Source: Numida meleagris (Eukaryota > Chordata > Aves > Galliformes > Numididae). Taken from it: a stretch of 64,000 nucleotides of DNA. Location: contig NC_034438.1 in assembly GCF_002078875.1 (NCBI RefSeq), forward strand, positions 23,576,104 through 23,640,103. Reading direction: 5' to 3'. The notes under the pieces are model-generated. The model was not told where the DNA came from. It was given only the letters and a program-made list of their open reading frames with translations, and ran no database searches. Position numbers and translations under genes: made by a program. This document shows positions 61,801-64,000 of this stretch, piece by piece. Position 1 is the first letter of the stretch. Every line of letters begins with the position of its first letter.

Positions 61801-64000
61801 CTTCAGCTGGAAAGTGGGTTTAAAGCAGCTTTGCCCCACATCTGGACTGAATCCAGCAGAGCTGTTTCTGAGCACAACTCCATGGTCAGAGGGCTGCAGG
61901 ATTCAGTCTCCCCTTGTTTCTCCTTGGGGCAATGGACAGCAAGGTGTGATTTTGAGTATCTTTGAGATTGCACTTTGCTGTCATGAGGCAGAACAAGGAG
62001 GCTGCATTTTCTTCCCTTCCCTCTCTTGCCTAAGAAACTAGTGATGGCAACTTTAATCATTAAGCCAACAACTTTAAAAAGCAGTTCAGTAGATAACAAA
62101 CAGATCATTTTCCAATAATCAGGAGAGACCGGATCAGCTGAGAAAGGAACACATCTGGCCTTTAAGGTGAGTTCCTCATTCCTCCACTCAACACAGAGCT
62201 CTTCTTCATTATGTTTTCACCCAGGAGTTATGTGCAGAAGCTGAAGGTATGATTTGCTCCGTTTTACTTAATGGGGCATGCATTTATTATCACATTTTTT
62301 TGTGTAATCTGAATATTCCGGCTTGGACTTACTATATGGAAATTGTATATCACCTCAACGTGTGTGTTCTGAGCACGAGGAATGTTTGTCCTCTAACAAC
62401 CAGTTTAGTGGAAAATGTCAGGGTTATAGGATTGTTATGGCAGTAAGCTGTATTGTGTTGATCTCTCTACAGCTGACAAACTGAATGGCCTTATCTTGCA
62501 CCTGTCCACAGAAGAACCCTCCACAAAGCCTTACCGGAGATCTTCCCTGGGTAAGCACCCCAGGGCTGGCTCTGCTCCTAACATTGGTGAATAACCAAAG
62601 AGTTAACCTGAGAGCCTTTGCCATTTGCAATCCGGTGTGCTGGTTTCCTTCAAGGGAGTGCTCAGGGTGAATTCATTTTCAGCTGAATATGTTATTAAGG
62701 AAAAGGATTTATTAATGACTTATTAATGCAGACGAGTCAAATCAAGCTCTGGTACAAATCCTCTAGGATTCGAAGGAAATACTCTGCTGCTTATGGGGCA
62801 CGTGGTCTGTGTATGGCTAGGTCCTGCCATCGGATGTGGATATATAGGCAATATTACGTATTCTGTTTAATGCTGTACACTTACATTAATTACCACTCAG
62901 AATAATAAAAACTTCCCATTTTACAGTGACATTTATTTACCGCCAAGCATCAGCTCAGGCGGAAGAACTCCCAGTTCTCTACTGTATATAATCTCAGGGT
63001 CTGTCATTCACATGTAGAAAACTCAGCTCTCTATTTAGCACAGTGTTGGTGAAAGATAGACATTTACAGGGCCCCTCTGCCCTTGAGCTGTTCCATTAGT
63101 GCATGGAAAGCACCTTGCAGCCTGTGACAAGCGCAGCAGATCGGCACTAAATCAAAAATCAGTGCCAGCCAGGGATCTAAGCCACCATGAAGGTCACAGC
63201 CATCAGCTGCATGCCATCTCAATCCAAACAAAACACGCTGGATACAGGGGGATTTTCACTACTCACAACAGGAGACAAACACTTCATGTTAGAGTAATCC
63301 CCTGATAGCAGCAAAATGGGTAACCGACCTTTTAAAATACTTCTGAGTATTTAATAAAACTTTGAAGGCAGAAGAAAGGAGATGTTGGTAATTTTTGGGT
63401 GCTTTTTATATTGTAACTGAAACGTTGGCTCTGTGCCACAGCAAATCAAAACGTTAACAAAGAATTTCTCTCCCAGTGCCAGGAGAGCCAGTATGTTTTA
63501 CAAAGCTCATGAGTTATTTTTCTGTATCCTTTTTTTTCCCTCTGAATGCATGATCCCTTTTCAGAATAATTTTCTGTTGAATGCTCTGAAGCTTACCCAT
63601 GTGTCCTTAAATAGCTGGTTAACAGGAAAGAGATTTAAATGGAGATACAACACAGTCTTTTTGCAAGCAACATCTTTTCTAAAAAAAAGTGTAAACTAAA
63701 GCAGTGTCCAGAACTGCATACTATAATAGCAGCACAAAACTAAATGAAGGGAAAATAGTAGATGGATAGAAAGATTAAGAGGCTTAAGGGAGGTAGTTAA
63801 GGTGGACTACAGCCCAAGTTGAAATGAGATGAAGAGATACGGGCAGGATCTGAACTTCCAAAGCCATGTGCCTTCTCTCAATTGGGCTGCAGGAAGGGAA
63901 GCAGTGCTGGGGATGAGCCCCTGTGCTGGTGTGGATGCATGCTGCGTGGCCTCTGTCTGGATCTGTGCAGGAGGTGCCCTCATTTTACGTGGTTCATCCC
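55831..64000. other. Intergenic to window end, no gene supported
   Basis: AT-rich DNA. Open frames at 57385-57876 (minus, 163 codons) and 58836-59333 (plus, 165 codons) are the longest but show no domain; see findings. AT-rich TAAT-bearing blocks at 58020-58330, 59560-60060 and 62680-63010 are weak enhancer candidates. No RNA gene is recognised. Confidence 0.5.

Noticed and set aside
1..64000. CRISPR arrays, operons, tRNA or rRNA genes, prokaryotic elements
   Set aside because: None seen; the window is vertebrate nuclear DNA with spliced genes and LINE fragments.
1..64000. Endogenous retrovirus or LTR element
   Set aside because: I saw no paired LTR-like repeats, primer-binding site or gag/pol/env-type frames; the only reverse transcriptase is that of CR1.

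Overview
The window looks like avian nuclear DNA, most likely from a galliform and probably chicken. Two spliced, vertebrate-type genes sit in long non-coding DNA, and nearly all the interspersed repeats I recognise are CR1 LINE fragments, several ending in the CR1 tail of ATTCTATG-like units. The gene order TBCA then OTP, both on the + strand, matches the conserved vertebrate block around human 5q14 (AP3B1-TBCA-OTP-WDR41). From general knowledge that block lies on the Z chromosome in birds; I infer Z linkage and cannot see it in the sequence.

Layout. Positions 1-11274 hold the 3' part of TBCA (tubulin folding cofactor A): exons 2, 3 and 4, which together encode 90 of the expected 108 residues; exon 1 lies upstream of the window. 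Intron 2 carries four CR1 insertions. A 3' UTR with two poly(A) signals follows (to about 11.9 kb). Positions 11.9-24.4 kb are intergenic, with two CR1 copies, a CA microsatellite and no supported gene. From about 25.0 kb to 38.3 kb the character changes: a cluster of CpG islands, AT-rich blocks full of homeodomain-type TAAT motifs, and the OTP gene (orthopedia homeobox). OTP coding exons 1 (31549-31585) and 2 (32558-32967) are present. The expected third exon, with the last part of the homeodomain and the C-terminus, is not visible and most probably falls in the assembly gap at 36629-37508. Positions 38.3-64 kb are non-coding DNA downstream of OTP, with one sizeable degenerate CR1 (43768-44870), a few CR1 scraps and several AT-rich blocks that could be regulatory.

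The two genes are neighbours by synteny and not by pathway. TBCA is a housekeeping cytosolic chaperone for beta-tubulin. OTP is a developmental transcription factor of the neuroendocrine hypothalamus. The main structural signal is that I recognise no CR1 between about 16.1 and 43.8 kb, centred on OTP and its CpG islands, as expected for a developmental regulator embedded in cis-regulatory DNA.

I found no novel gene system. The most useful leads are the missing OTP exon, the candidate intronic and flanking enhancers, and a few unexplained small structures. Most open frames in the window are chance or antisense frames and are not listed.
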